In this document: piece by piece, positions 26,476-35,947 of the stretch
How the letters are laid out: each line of letters begins with the position of its first letter
Numbering within the stretch: the first letter of the stretch is position 1
Source of the DNA: Pirellula staleyi DSM 6068
Lineage (GTDB): Bacteria; Planctomycetota; Planctomycetia; Pirellulales; Pirellulaceae
Assembly: GCF_000025185.1 (NCBI RefSeq)
Contig: NC_013720.1
Span: 620,001-684,000, forward strand
Reading direction: 5' to 3'
Length of the DNA stretch: 64,000 nt
The notes under the pieces: generated by a model
Database searches by the model: none
The model's input: the letters and a program-made list of their open reading frames with translations, nothing else
What the model was told of the DNA's origin: nothing
Translations under genes and position numbers: made by a program

Positions 26476-27459
26476 TTAAGCGGCCGACGAGATGCGCGCT
26501 GGCTCGGCAATTGCAGTTGGCAATGCAAGGGGCGAGTTCGTTGCTGCTGGTCGATGCTTCGTGGTGACCGACCACGCGCGCCGCTGGGAAGCTGCTGTCC
26601 GATAGCCGCGCACGAGCTCCCAGAGTCCAAATCGAAGCGCGGCTGCCCGACGATTCGCGCGGTAGGCCGACCATGCTTGCGACCAGCGGCCACGAAAAAG
26701 ATCCGACAGCAGATGCCGCGTGACGTGATAGCCGGTGATCTCGCGATACTTCGCACACAGCTCGGGGTTAGCCTGCAGCAGTTCGCCGAGCGCTTCCACA
26801 TACCCTTCGCGTGGAAGCGAAATCGAATCGACCGAAGGATGCTTGACCCAGTCGACATTCGACAGAAGCTGGGCTCCTCCTAAGCGCGACAATCGAAGCA
26901 ACACTTCGCGATCTTGCAAACGGAAAATCGTAGGATCAAAGCCACCTGCGGCCAGCAAGTGATCGCGCCGCACCGTGATGCTGGTGCCAGCGATGCAAAT
27001 GCCGTAGCCCATCAACGCCTGCTCGAGCTGCGTGCCACTTAGCAGCAGCGCCGGATTCACAGCATCGACACGTCGCTGGCGTTTGTGCGTTTCAAACGAG
27101 CTGAGTAGCAGTCGAGCGTCGGCCTGAGTGGTACAGATCTGGCTGAGCCACTGTAGTCGATGCGGCAGGAACTCGTCGTCGGAATCGAGGAATGTAATCC
27201 ACGAACTACGCGCAGCCTCGATCCCCACGTTACGCGCCCAGTTAGCGCCGCGATGTTCTGCGAGCTCGATGAATCGAATGCGCGGGTCGCGAAGCGACTT
27301 GACATAGTCGCGCGTCGAGTCGGTCGAACCGTCGTCGACAATCAGATGCTCGTAGTCCGAGCATGTTTGCGCTTGCACGCTCCGAATGGCGCGCTCGAGC
27401 ACCGGACGCCGGTTGTAGGTCGGTGTCACGACAGAAAATCGAATCGATCGCTGGGTCAT
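26476..27459 (-). CDS. family 2 glycosyltransferase
   Basis: A 327-residue GT-A glycosyltransferase. It opens RFSVVTPTYNRRPVLERAI, with the nucleotide-sugar site VDDGSTDST near residue 40 and the metal-binding DSDDE near 98. A helical C-terminal part follows that may contact the membrane. The start at 27459 lies two bases after the stop of the other GT2 gene, so the two are coupled; an upstream extension in the same frame overlaps that gene and is not Pup- or GT-like. It likely builds a polysaccharide or glycolipid. Acceptor and donor are unknown. Confidence 0.87.
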   Translation of the reverse strand: MTQRSIRFSVVTPTYNRRPVLERAIRSVQAQTCSDYEHLIVDDGSTDSTRDYVKSLRDPRIRFIELAEHRGANWARNVGIEAARSSWITFLDSDDEFLPHRLQWLSQICTTQADARLLLSSFETHKRQRRVDAVNPALLLSGTQLEQALMGYGICIAGTSITVRRDHLLAAGGFDPTIFRLQDREVLLRLSRLGGAQLLSNVDWVKHPSVDSISLPREGYVEALGELLQANPELCAKYREITGYHVTRHLLSDLFRGRWSQAWSAYRANRRAAALRFGLWELVRGYRTAASQRRAWSVTTKHRPAATNSPLALPTAIAEPARISSAA

Positions 27460-27461
27460 CA

Positions 27462-28466
27462 CTAGTGACTCTCGACATAAGCAGGAACATGTTCGGGACG
27501 TTCGACGTCGAGTCCGGCCACGCGCTGTAGTTGCCCGAGAAAGGCGAGTCCATAGAAAGTGCAGCCGATCGCTAGAGCGGCAGGTACTTCCCAAATCGGC
27601 ATCGCCACCCTGTGACGTAGCGTGAGAATGCGGCGCACCGCGCGGCACTGCATCTTGAACGAGAACTTGAGAGCGCTCAGCAGGCGACGCAAACGTGAGG
27701 GGGATTTCAGATCGGCATACTTCCGATCGGCATCGCGCCCCGTAACCATCGCGCGCCACACCAGGAAGCGCCAACCTTGCAGCGGCTTGTGCTCGCAAAG
27801 TGCCTCAGCGCGGTGCATCGTCACACCCGCTTGCTGCATCTGGTGCATCAATTTCGTACAGCCGACTTTGAACCCATTGTCGATCGGAATCGGATTGGCC
27901 CGAATCCAAGACCCTCGAAAGGCACAGTTGTTTACATTCAGGGCGCGGCGCGACACGCTCCGCAGATCACCCTCGCGGAGTGGAAAAACCCAGACGAGCG
28001 CCAAAGTGCGTGAAAGAAAACCGGAGTGCCCCAAATACGTGTGGCCACCCACCACCATCGTCTCAGGATTGGTGAACCCCGAGAGGAGCGCGGTGAGCCA
28101 ACCGGGACGAGGAAAGGCATCGGAGTCGAGCATCACAATCACTTCGCCACGCGCTCGCTCGACGCCAGCGTTCTTGAGTTCGTAGTAGCGTCCCTCGGGC
28201 AGACTCACTAGCTGCAAATCGGAAACGGCGAGTAGCGCTGGAACCTGCTGCTCGATTCGCGCAGCAATCGCAGCATTCTCATCAGCTGCGCCTGCATGCA
28301 CGATGATTACCTCGGGGCGGCCCGGCATGCGCTGAGTCTGCTCGCCGATTTGCTCCGCCAAAAGCTCCAGGATCTCTCCCCATTCTTGGGCGCTGACCAT
28401 GGCAGCGTTTTCCATCTCCACGACCACGCTGAAGGGAGGCTTATCGCCAGTTTTGCTACCGACCAT
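27462..28466 (-). CDS. family 2 glycosyltransferase (divergent)
   Basis: A 334-residue protein of the GT2 type. The N-terminal signature is divergent (FSVVVEMENAAMVSAQEW in place of the usual VxxPxYN), but the rest fits: RYYELKNAGVERARGEVIVM, the metal site LDSDAFPRPGW, then MVVGGHTYLG and CAFRGSWIRA. Two hydrophobic stretches near the C-terminus (about 295-320) suggest membrane attachment. GAGGT just upstream supports the start at 28466 rather than the earlier in-frame codons. It is the first gene of a two-gene glycosyltransferase operon. Confidence 0.78.
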   Translation of the reverse strand: MVGSKTGDKPPFSVVVEMENAAMVSAQEWGEILELLAEQIGEQTQRMPGRPEVIIVHAGAADENAAIAARIEQQVPALLAVSDLQLVSLPEGRYYELKNAGVERARGEVIVMLDSDAFPRPGWLTALLSGFTNPETMVVGGHTYLGHSGFLSRTLALVWVFPLREGDLRSVSRRALNVNNCAFRGSWIRANPIPIDNGFKVGCTKLMHQMQQAGVTMHRAEALCEHKPLQGWRFLVWRAMVTGRDADRKYADLKSPSRLRRLLSALKFSFKMQCRAVRRILTLRHRVAMPIWEVPAALAIGCTFYGLAFLGQLQRVAGLDVERPEHVPAYVESH

Positions 28467-28828
28467 GCTTACCTCGCCACGCTGTGACAGTGCCATTTCG
28501 CAAGGGAGGCGAGCCAGCCACGATCCTACGGCTAGCGCACGATGCCGCTGCGCAGCTGCCTGCAGCCGCACACCCCCTACAATCACTTTCGACACGACAA
28601 CCGGCAAGATTTAGCCATTTTGGCGGGTGCAAAGCCCCAACCGGTGCCGCTAGTGATGCTGTCACAGCACTCGCTCCTCCGCGTACCGCTATCGCACTTT
28701 CGTCCTCCAACCGACTTGTTTGCCGTGGCGCCAAAGAGCTGCTGCTAGTTGCAGTCGAGCGCCGCTGCGAGCAGACTGAAGACTTCCGTCCACAAGGTCC
28801 GCCCCCTTTTCGAGTTGTGTGAGCTGGC
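28467..28828. other. divergent intergenic region
   Basis: These 362 bases lie between divergently transcribed genes and should contain two promoters. I see no coding sequence or strong box pair. Confidence 0.35.
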
Positions 28829-30658
28829 ATGCCGCTGCGGGTGAAATGTCCGTCAGGTCACGTTCTGATCGTGCCGAGCAAATGCGCCGGAACGATCGTC
28901 CGTTGTCCGCGCTGCGACGAAAGTGTGCTGGTGCCACTGGAAGGAAGCGCGGCAGTCTCCCCTACAACTCCGCCGCCAGCGGACACCATTAAGCCAGCTC
29001 CACCGCGACCACGAGCCGCTGCTGCCGAAGTGAAACCTCCTCCGGTCACCGCGCCGCCGAGCGCTGCTTCGCCGGCGGTCGCCCCGCCGGTGATTGTTCC
29101 TCCGGCGTCGACCAGCGAATCAGTGCCCCCACCTCCCGTGCAGTCGACCGCGACCCCGTCGCAGCTGCGCGAGGCCAATCGCGAGCTGATCGAGGCAACG
29201 GAGCGTGAGAAGAAGCAAAAAGAACTGCAGCGCCAAAAGCTGCTCGAGAAGCGCGCCGCCGAGCGCCGTGCGGAAGAGAAACGTTTAGCGCAAGAGACTG
29301 CGGAGGCCGAGCGCGTTCGCGCCGAGCAGTTGGCAGCCGACAAGCTCGAGCGGGAACGCATCGCGCGTGAGAAACGTGCGCGAGAGCGTGAAGCACTGCT
29401 GCGGGCAGCCAAGCTCGAAAAGCAACGGGCCGCCCGTGAAGCGGAGGCAGAGCTCGCAGCAGCCAAAGAAAAAGAAGCGGCCGCGATTCGCGCCGAACTG
29501 GCGCTCGCAAAAGCGCAGCCCGAAGTGCCAGTCACTCCACAGCCCGCTGCGGCTCCGGTTGCGGCCGCGATCTCCGAGCCTGCGGATTCCCCGACGATCG
29601 GCAGCGAGGTGCTGATCATCGATGGCTCGACGACAAACGCCTCCCCTACCGAGCAGCCAATCACATTCATCACCGACACCCGCTCTACACCCACCGACAT
29701 CGAGTTCGTCGACAGCACGTTAGCTGCGCCGCCTCCCAGCGACCTGTTTCTCGAAACCAGTGGTTTCACCGAAGCAGCGGCCAACGCGTCCTCCGAGCCG
29801 CTCCAGATCACCGATTCGGGCCGAGGCAACGTAGCGGCGGATGCCGCTGCTGCAGAGGTCACGATCGTCACCACGACACCAACAACCTCGAGCGAACTGG
29901 CGTTTGTCGAATCGCTACCGGCTCCCACGTCGCCGGCCATTCCAGTGATTGAAGTCGATGTGACTAGCCCACCGACCTCACCGGGCGAAGTAAACATCAC
30001 AGCTTCGGGCGAAAGCACCCTGGCGGTTGAGGCGATCGAGCCACGCTCTCCTGCAGCGAAGTCGACATCGCAGCTAACGGTCTCTTCTGCGAGTGCGGCT
30101 GTGCTGCCAGTCGCCGCGAGTGTTGCGTCGGCTGTTCGCTCGTTGGCAACGACACATCCCCTCATTGCACCGGCCAGTTCGGGCCGACGCACTTCGCGCG
30201 CGAAAACGATCGCCTGCTATCAGCTGGCGGCGTGCGTGATCATCGCCTCGCTGTTTGGCCTGGCGCCAGCGATTTGGGATTTCGTCGAGTACCTGAGTGT
30301 CCCCGATTCGGCCTTCATCGCACGCTGGGCAATCCTGCTCGTCGTCGCTGCCGTGATTCAAACCGGCTACGCGATTTACTTGATTCAGCTTCCCGACTGG
30401 AGCACCGTCTGGATGGTCACGCTGGCATGGCTTGCCACTGCCACGGCCTATGCAATGGGTCTTGGGCTCACCCTGATTTCGGGCGGCAGCTCGGCGATCG
30501 TGACGGCACTGCAACTCGGCGACAAACTCGAAGGGGGTCGCGCGTCCCTCTGGTGCCTCTGCATGATGAGTGTCGCGATTCTATTGGCCTTCTTTGCGGG
30601 ACGACTCAGCGTCCGCTGGCGCACGAGCGATCAACTGCACGGCACCTACGCCAACTAG
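28829..30658 (+). CDS. zinc-ribbon, coiled-coil, four-helix membrane protein
   Basis: A 609-residue protein of unknown function. The first 36 residues form a zinc ribbon (KCPSGH, then CAGTIVRCPRC) of a type that is abundant in planctomycetes. Residues of about 45-100 are rich in Pro and Ala. A highly charged Glu/Arg/Lys/Ala coiled coil spans about 112-230. A long acidic, Thr/Ser/Pro-rich linker follows to about 460. Four transmembrane helices close the protein (ACYQLAACVIIASLFGLAPA and three more). The layout suggests a membrane sensor or scaffold whose long cytoplasmic arm binds metal and self-associates. No enzymatic motif is seen. Confidence 0.75.
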   Translation: MPLRVKCPSGHVLIVPSKCAGTIVRCPRCDESVLVPLEGSAAVSPTTPPPADTIKPAPPRPRAAAAEVKPPPVTAPPSAASPAVAPPVIVPPASTSESVPPPPVQSTATPSQLREANRELIEATEREKKQKELQRQKLLEKRAAERRAEEKRLAQETAEAERVRAEQLAADKLERERIAREKRAREREALLRAAKLEKQRAAREAEAELAAAKEKEAAAIRAELALAKAQPEVPVTPQPAAAPVAAAISEPADSPTIGSEVLIIDGSTTNASPTEQPITFITDTRSTPTDIEFVDSTLAAPPPSDLFLETSGFTEAAANASSEPLQITDSGRGNVAADAAAAEVTIVTTTPTTSSELAFVESLPAPTSPAIPVIEVDVTSPPTSPGEVNITASGESTLAVEAIEPRSPAAKSTSQLTVSSASAAVLPVAASVASAVRSLATTHPLIAPASSGRRTSRAKTIACYQLAACVIIASLFGLAPAIWDFVEYLSVPDSAFIARWAILLVVAAVIQTGYAIYLIQLPDWSTVWMVTLAWLATATAYAMGLGLTLISGGSSAIVTALQLGDKLEGGRASLWCLCMMSVAILLAFFAGRLSVRWRTSDQLHGTYAN

Positions 30659-30718
30659 TGCGCAGAGCAAAGTCGTGGCAGGTTCACGATGCTCCGTAAG
30701 CCATTCGGGCTAGCTGCT

Positions 30719-31975
30719 TTACTCGGAGGGATTGTCCGAAGACTCTCTCGACGAAAAATCATCGTCTGGCGATTCGCCGCTCTGTGTTTCGTCCGATTCA
30801 CTCGCGAGTGGCATCTCGAGGGCAGTGATCCGCTTGACGAGCATCGTCGCATAGCTGGCGCGGCGCAGCGAAAACGACAGCAGCAGCTTCTGTTTTCCAG
30901 GATAGCGCTCGTCGGCTTCGGGAATCGCTTCGAGCTCATCGGCCCGCACAATCGCTGCGCGATCGCCCTTCGAGAAGAACGTGTCGCGCGGATACTTCAC
31001 GCGCAGCTCGCGCAGCGTCATCCCATCTTCGGCAAGTACTTCTGCAAGTCGATCGTAGAGTGGTCCTGGTGGAAGATGGAGCCGCGCGCTCGGCAGGGGA
31101 AGCATCAGATCCTGAAGCTCGCGCTGCGACTTCGGATCGAGCGTATGAAACATCGCCAGTCGACGTGGCCCGATCGTTTCTTCAAACAGAATCGACGCGG
31201 GAACAACATCGCGAATGACGCTCGAGAGCAAGCGATTCCAGATATCGCTTTGATAAGCCGAAAGGAGCAAGCTTCTCAGATCATGCTTCAGCATGGTGAG
31301 CGCCCGTTTGTAGTCGGGCTTACCGATCGCCAATTGCTCGGCGATCTGCAAACTGAGCCCCATCGGCAACAGATCGACCGCTTCGCCGAAATTGCCCCAG
31401 TGCTCGCGCAAAATCTGCTTCTGCTCACGATCGCTCGGTGAGTCGTGGGAGTTAGGATCGGCCACAGCGAGGAACAAAGCCCGCTCGTGATCTCCTTGGC
31501 ACCAGGCTTTCGCGACAAACTCGCCACTCTCTCCCAGCGAGCCAAAACGTTGCTTGTCGAAATAGTTCGGCAGACCAAACTCGTTTACTTCGCGCACTGC
31601 AGCCACCGATCGCGCGAGATCAGCGTCCGACAGATCGCGCACAATCACGAGAAACTCGTTGCAGACGATATCGCGCGGGTGAATGGCCCGCGGTGTTTGT
31701 CCGACATAGCGCACCTCGAGACCATCGATCGAGAGATTTTTGCGCGGACCTTCGAAAATCGAAAGCCCTTGCGTGGTGCATGCGTGCTTGTCTTTGAGTC
31801 CGGCGAAGACAAGCTCTTCGCGCGGGATGCGCCAAGCTCGCGCCACACGATCGACAGCCGAAAAGGTGGTGATCGACGTTTTCCGCAGCTCATACAGCGC
31901 GTACTTACCGCCAGTCGGTTCGAGCGAGAGGATTTCATCGACCTGGAAATCGGTCGGCAAACATTTGATGCGCAT
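30719..31975 (-). CDS. truD: tRNA pseudouridine(13) synthase
   Basis: A 418-residue TruD-family enzyme that isomerises uridine 13 in the D arm of some tRNAs. The catalytic Asp is in FAGLKDKHACTTQ near residue 80. NYFDKQRFG, a conserved TruD block, follows in the middle, and FQVDEILSLEPTGGKYALY is the typical N-terminal strand pair. The last 30 residues are a Ser/Asp/Glu-rich tail not needed for the fold. The gene is convergent with the zinc-ribbon gene to its left, 60 bases away, and has no cistron partner. Confidence 0.93.
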   Translation of the reverse strand: MRIKCLPTDFQVDEILSLEPTGGKYALYELRKTSITTFSAVDRVARAWRIPREELVFAGLKDKHACTTQGLSIFEGPRKNLSIDGLEVRYVGQTPRAIHPRDIVCNEFLVIVRDLSDADLARSVAAVREVNEFGLPNYFDKQRFGSLGESGEFVAKAWCQGDHERALFLAVADPNSHDSPSDREQKQILREHWGNFGEAVDLLPMGLSLQIAEQLAIGKPDYKRALTMLKHDLRSLLLSAYQSDIWNRLLSSVIRDVVPASILFEETIGPRRLAMFHTLDPKSQRELQDLMLPLPSARLHLPPGPLYDRLAEVLAEDGMTLRELRVKYPRDTFFSKGDRAAIVRADELEAIPEADERYPGKQKLLLSFSLRRASYATMLVKRITALEMPLASESDETQSGESPDDDFSSRESSDNPSE

Positions 31976-32285
31976 GCAGCGTGGTGCTTTCGGTTAGCCA
32001 CGAATCATTCAAGCAGAAGCTCCGCCAATAGAGTGTACCGCAGAACGACCTCAGGCGAAGTCGTGCTCGCTAGCGAGTCGCAGCTTCGATCCGCATCTTG
32101 CGGCGGCACATGCCAGCGGCATCAACTGCTGTTGTTCTCGAAAATCGTTACGGCATATAACAACAGCCCGCAAGCGAGCGGCTGATCGCTCTTAGCCTCC
32201 GAATTCGGGAAGCTAGTCAGCGAAGGTCGGTCAAGGAGTCAGTCGTCGCTGCGGAAAAGTCTCGCCGCGTTTGGAAGGAGCCCGA
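31976..32285. other. divergent intergenic region
   Basis: This 310-base region lies between truD and the secreted hypothetical gene, transcribed away from each other. No RNA gene or clear promoter is seen. GGAAGGAG at 32273-32280 is the ribosome site of the right-hand gene. Confidence 0.4.
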
Positions 32286-32966
32286 ATGTCCGCCACCCCT
32301 TTGCCACAATCGTCGTACCTCATCCCCCTGGGCATGATCGGTCCGCTGCTGCTGTTTGCCGGTTCGACCACCCTCTCTACCTCAACATCAACCTCAGCTT
32401 TGCTGGCACCTGCTCTGCCCGCTCGTGTTCCGTCGGAACCTCGAGCACGCACCGGTGCCACCCACTGGGTGTTTGAAGACAAACCTGCCACCCCAGCTCA
32501 GACGCCTCCTGCCCCAGCAGAACCAGCGGTGAAAACGGCTGCTGAAACGCCCTGTCCGGCAGCAAGCAAGCCTTCGGCTGAGCCTGCCAAGCATGCGGTG
32601 GAAGAACTGCGAAGTTCGCGGGGAAGTTTGCTGCAAGGCTCGATCCTGAGCGAGATTGCGGGCTCCACCCCCACAAGCGACGCCCACGAGTTCGAAGAAG
32701 CCATGGCCCGGGTTGCTTCGCAAGCCGCAGGGACAGAGCCACCGACAGCCGCGCTGATCGCCAATCCCTACTATGAAGTCGAGTCCCCCGAAGCAGTTCC
32801 GGCTCCAGCTCACGAGCGGGTATACGACACCGCTCGCCAATTGGAAGCGATTGCCTGGGAACTCGAGGCTGCAGAGGAATATCCCCAGGCCGATCGTTTG
32901 CGAAAGCTGGCGGGAGATATTCGCGAGCAAGCTCGCCAACTCCGCTCCAGCAGCGAAAATCGTTGA
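32286..32966 (+). CDS. exported protein of unknown function
   Basis: A 226-residue protein. An N-terminal hydrophobic segment (SSYLIPLGMIGPLLLFAGSTT) is a probable signal peptide or anchor. A Pro/Ala/Thr-rich stretch follows to about residue 100, then a charged region, and the last 50 residues are predicted helical (DTARQLEAIAWELEAAEEY and RLRKLAGDIREQARQL), perhaps a coiled coil. GGAAGGAG 5 bases upstream fixes the start at the ATG rather than the TTG at 32271. It precedes the pilus locus, but no link is evident. Confidence 0.65.
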   Translation: MSATPLPQSSYLIPLGMIGPLLLFAGSTTLSTSTSTSALLAPALPARVPSEPRARTGATHWVFEDKPATPAQTPPAPAEPAVKTAAETPCPAASKPSAEPAKHAVEELRSSRGSLLQGSILSEIAGSTPTSDAHEFEEAMARVASQAAGTEPPTAALIANPYYEVESPEAVPAPAHERVYDTARQLEAIAWELEAAEEYPQADRLRKLAGDIREQARQLRSSSENR

Positions 32967-32967
32967 A

Positions 32968-32997
32968 TTGACAATGGATAGCAAACTCAGCCACAAT
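32968..32997 (+). promoter_or_regulatory. candidate promoter upstream of the pilus locus
   Basis: A perfect TTGACA at 32968-32973 is followed after 18 bases by CACAAT at 32992-32997. If used, the leader before the first ATPase gene would be about 470 bases long. Confidence 0.35.
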
Positions 32998-33118
32998 AGA
33001 AACTTAGCGGACGCTTCGGCTGATCGTCGGTAACCCCCTCGTCTCTGGCCCCAAGTTCAGCCGAAGTTGACATCTCCTCTCGCCGCTCGGCGGGTGGGGT
33101 CCTCGCACGTCAAACCGT

Positions 33119-33132
33119 GGTCGTTAACGACC
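33119..33132. repeat. 14-base perfect palindrome, possible operator
   Basis: GGTCGTTAACGACC is its own reverse complement, and flanking ACC and GGT three bases out extend the symmetry. It lies downstream of the candidate promoter, a position suited to a repressor or roadblock. Confidence 0.4.
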
Positions 33133-33474
33133 TTGGTAGATGCTCGCCACGAACCCCACTCTCCACCAACTTCTCGCAACTTACTCGAATCTTTACTTCC
33201 GGAACGTCGCACGCGTGCCATCGGCCGATTACCCTCAAGGTATCGCTCGGCACTGCGGTCGACCGTCCGTGGATGGATTGTGTAGGGGCGCGATGGTGCC
33301 CGTCCCCTCGGTTTCAAGCGCTGACTGATTCCATGTTCCGTTGTGGCAGGCTATACCTTTCACTAGCGGAAAGCATGATCCACTTATCCTAAACCCGCTT
33401 AACTACCCCGATTTTGCAACTTGACTGCGTCGCGGCTATGGAGCCCGCGCATTTTCCTTGCCGGAGTTCGAAAT

Positions 33475-35196
33475 ATGGCTCGTAAGGGCGATTTCACCGA
33501 GATTCTTCTCCGCCGACGCGTTGTTAGCCAAGATCAGCTGAACGAAGGCCGGCAAGTTGCCAAAGACACCAACGCCAACCTGTCGGATGTGCTGATCCGT
33601 CTGGGTTACGCCTCGGGCGAGGATGTGATGCGGGCTGTCGCCCAGGAGCATGGCCGCGAATACGTCGATCTCAGCGAAGTGACGATCCCGGAAGATGTGA
33701 TCGAACTCGTGCCAGAATCGGTGGCTCGCGAAAATGCGATCCTCCCTCTCTCGGAGGACGAAGACAGCCTAAAGGTAATCGTGAGCGACCCTTACGACAT
33801 CGACACGATTGAAAAGCTCCGCTTCATTCTGAACCGCAAGGTCGATATCGCCCTGGCACCTCGCGAAAAGATCTTGGAAGCGATCAATAAGTACTACAGC
33901 CAAATCGAAGGTGAATCGGCTGACTCGGTGCTCCAAGAGTTCACCGATACGGCCATTGATTTCACCGAAACCGAGGCGACCAAAGTCACTTCGAACGAAG
34001 CGGTCGACGAAAATAGCGCGCCGATCGTTCGTCTGGTGCAGCTGATGATCGGCGAAGCGGTGCAGCTCCGCGCGTCGGATATCCACGTCGAGCCGTTCGA
34101 AGAAATCGTGCGTATACGCTATCGCATCGATGGTATTTTGCACAAACGCGATTCACCCCCCCGACGGCTATTGGCGGCGATTGTCAGCCGCATCAAGATT
34201 CTGGCGAAGATGGATATCGCCGAGCGTCGCCGTCCTCAAGACGGTCGTATCAAGGTGACCGTGGGTGAGAAGGAACTCGATCTTCGCGTCAGCATCATCC
34301 CCACCAACCATGGCCAGTCGGTCGTTATGCGACTTCTGGACAAGGACAATATTAAGGTGGGCGTGCGGCAGCTCGGGTTCAGCGAGGACATGTTCTCGAC
34401 GTTCCAGAGTCTGATCAAACGTCCCAACGGCATTGTGCTGGTGACCGGACCGACAGGTTCGGGAAAGACCACCACGCTCTACGCCGCGCTCAACTCGATG
34501 AACCGGCCCGACAAAAAGATCATTACGGCCGAAGACCCTGTGGAATACTACCTGCCGGGGGTCAATCAGGTGGAAGTGCGGCACAGTATTGGGCTCGACT
34601 TCGCCCGCATTATTCGCGCGATGTTGCGTCAGGCACCCAATGTGATTCTGGTGGGTGAGATGCGAGACTCGGAAACCGCATCGATGGGTATCCAGGCTTC
34701 TCTTACTGGACACTTGGTTTTCAGTACACTACATACGAACGATGCGCCCAGTGCTGTAACACGCATGACCGACATGGGCGTTCCCGGGTATCTGGTCGCC
34801 AGCTCGGTGATCGCGGTGCTTGCCCAGCGTCTGGTGCGTCTGAATTGCAGCCGCTGCAAGCAACCCACCACCCTCAGCGAAGCGGTGCTGAACGACGCCG
34901 GCATCACCCCCAAAATGGCAGCTGCAGCGACCTTCATGAAAGGCCGTGGCTGTGGTCACTGCAACAAGAGTGGCTACAAGGGTCGCCAAGGCATTTTCGA
35001 ATTGATGCTCATCCAGTCGAAGATCCGCGAGCTCATCTTCAAGAACGCTTCGAGCACCGAAATTCGCCGCATGGCGATCAAACTCGGCATGAAAACCCTT
35101 TACAGCGACGGCATTTACAAAACGTGCAAAGGGATAACGACCCTCGACGAGGTCTACCGTAACGCCAAACGGACGGAGCAGGACGTTTTCGAATAA
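33475..35196 (+). CDS. type IV pilus/type II secretion assembly ATPase (PilB/GspE), copy 1
   Basis: A 573-residue hexameric ATPase that powers pilus or pseudopilus extension at the inner membrane. The N-terminal MshEN-like domain (about 1-150) begins FTEILLRRRVVSQDQLNEG. The core shows the Asp box near ASDIHVEPFEE, Walker A GPTGSGKTTT near residue 325, Walker B VILVGEMRD near 390 and the His box TGHLVFSTLHTNDAPSA. A tetracysteine zinc site is formed by CSRC and CGHC near the C-terminus. GGAG lies 8 bases before the ATG at 33475. It is paralogous to the ATPase at 37189 and separated from the other pilus genes by a 751-base spacer. Confidence 0.93.
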   Translation: MARKGDFTEILLRRRVVSQDQLNEGRQVAKDTNANLSDVLIRLGYASGEDVMRAVAQEHGREYVDLSEVTIPEDVIELVPESVARENAILPLSEDEDSLKVIVSDPYDIDTIEKLRFILNRKVDIALAPREKILEAINKYYSQIEGESADSVLQEFTDTAIDFTETEATKVTSNEAVDENSAPIVRLVQLMIGEAVQLRASDIHVEPFEEIVRIRYRIDGILHKRDSPPRRLLAAIVSRIKILAKMDIAERRRPQDGRIKVTVGEKELDLRVSIIPTNHGQSVVMRLLDKDNIKVGVRQLGFSEDMFSTFQSLIKRPNGIVLVTGPTGSGKTTTLYAALNSMNRPDKKIITAEDPVEYYLPGVNQVEVRHSIGLDFARIIRAMLRQAPNVILVGEMRDSETASMGIQASLTGHLVFSTLHTNDAPSAVTRMTDMGVPGYLVASSVIAVLAQRLVRLNCSRCKQPTTLSEAVLNDAGITPKMAAAATFMKGRGCGHCNKSGYKGRQGIFELMLIQSKIRELIFKNASSTEIRRMAIKLGMKTLYSDGIYKTCKGITTLDEVYRNAKRTEQDVFE

Positions 35197-35947
35197 CCCA
35201 CCCTCCGACTGGCCGTTTGCTTACTCCCGCGCGGCACTAGCCTGCCCGGGAGTCTCGAAGCCGCTGTGGGCAAATGCCATGCAGCAAGTTCTGATTATGC
35301 TGCTCGTCCCGCAGACCGCACCCTGCCTGACAGTGCCCGATATAGCACACTACCTGAAAGAACCATATACGGCGCGGCGGTGTCCCGCTCGAAGGTCCCT
35401 GTTTCCCGCGTCGCGTTTGTGCGGAATGTTCCGACAAGGTGCCCCTTCGAGGAGATTTTGCTCCGAAGTTTGGAATCCGGACCTCCCCGAGTGATAATGC
35501 TTTCGTCGGCGGGATGCACCTCTCATCTTGCGGTGCCGGAACACTCGCCCGACAGACTGCTTACTAGTTTGAAGCCGACACCTGCCACTCTTGCGGTGCC
35601 CCCTCTGCCCCTGCGACGCTTCTGCGTCGTCGAGGTTCGCAGTGCACACCGACGGTAGTAGGATCGATTCGAGACGACAACCACGCGGCACCTATATTCC
35701 CTTTATCCATGCCGCGCGGATCTGTTTGTCTCAGGATCGTCCCAGAGCAGCTGACCTATACTCCTCTCATTTTCAGCAGCCCGTACTCTCATCTCCCTCA
35801 GTCACGGTTCTCCCCTTTCTTCAATCAGCGCCTTGGCACGCGTAATCTTCACGCATCAAAGCCACCGGCGTTTATATAGTTGTGCTCTCTGAGCCCTCCA
35901 GCCATGCGAGGTCTATGCATGTGCCAGCCTCGAGGATGTGAACGCTG
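35197..35947. other. 751-base non-coding spacer inside the pilus locus
   Basis: No gene is supported here. ACTCCCG (35223-35229) and CGGGAGT (35247-35253) form a hairpin just after the ATPase stop. The 12-base sequence TCTTGCGGTGCC occurs twice (near 35526 and 35590), and a small CGACGC/GCGTCG hairpin lies near 35615-35635. The spacer is long enough to hold a promoter for pilT and possibly a small RNA. Confidence 0.45.
35223..35253 (+). terminator. hairpin after the first ATPase gene
   Basis: Perfect 7-base arms ACTCCCG and CGGGAGT lie 27 bases after the stop codon. No T tract follows, so termination is uncertain. Confidence 0.35.

Larger units (their letters stand above)
32967..33474. other. 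508-base non-coding region before the pilus locus
   Basis: No coding sequence is convincing here. It holds a candidate promoter at 32968-32997, a perfect palindrome at 33119-33132, and GGAG at 33463-33466 as the ribosome site for the ATPase gene. The long apparent leader could be regulatory. Confidence 0.45.

Noticed and set aside
27460-27798. Upstream extension of the second GT2 glycosyltransferase
   Set aside because: It overlaps the preceding gene and encodes Arg/Ser/Cys-rich noise; the GT2 fold begins right after the ATG at 27459.
28858-30192. 444-codon minus-strand frame opposite the zinc-ribbon gene
   Set aside because: Its composition is almost only Ala, Ser, Arg and Val, as expected for the antisense of a Glu/Arg coiled coil. 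It has no start context or recognisable domain.
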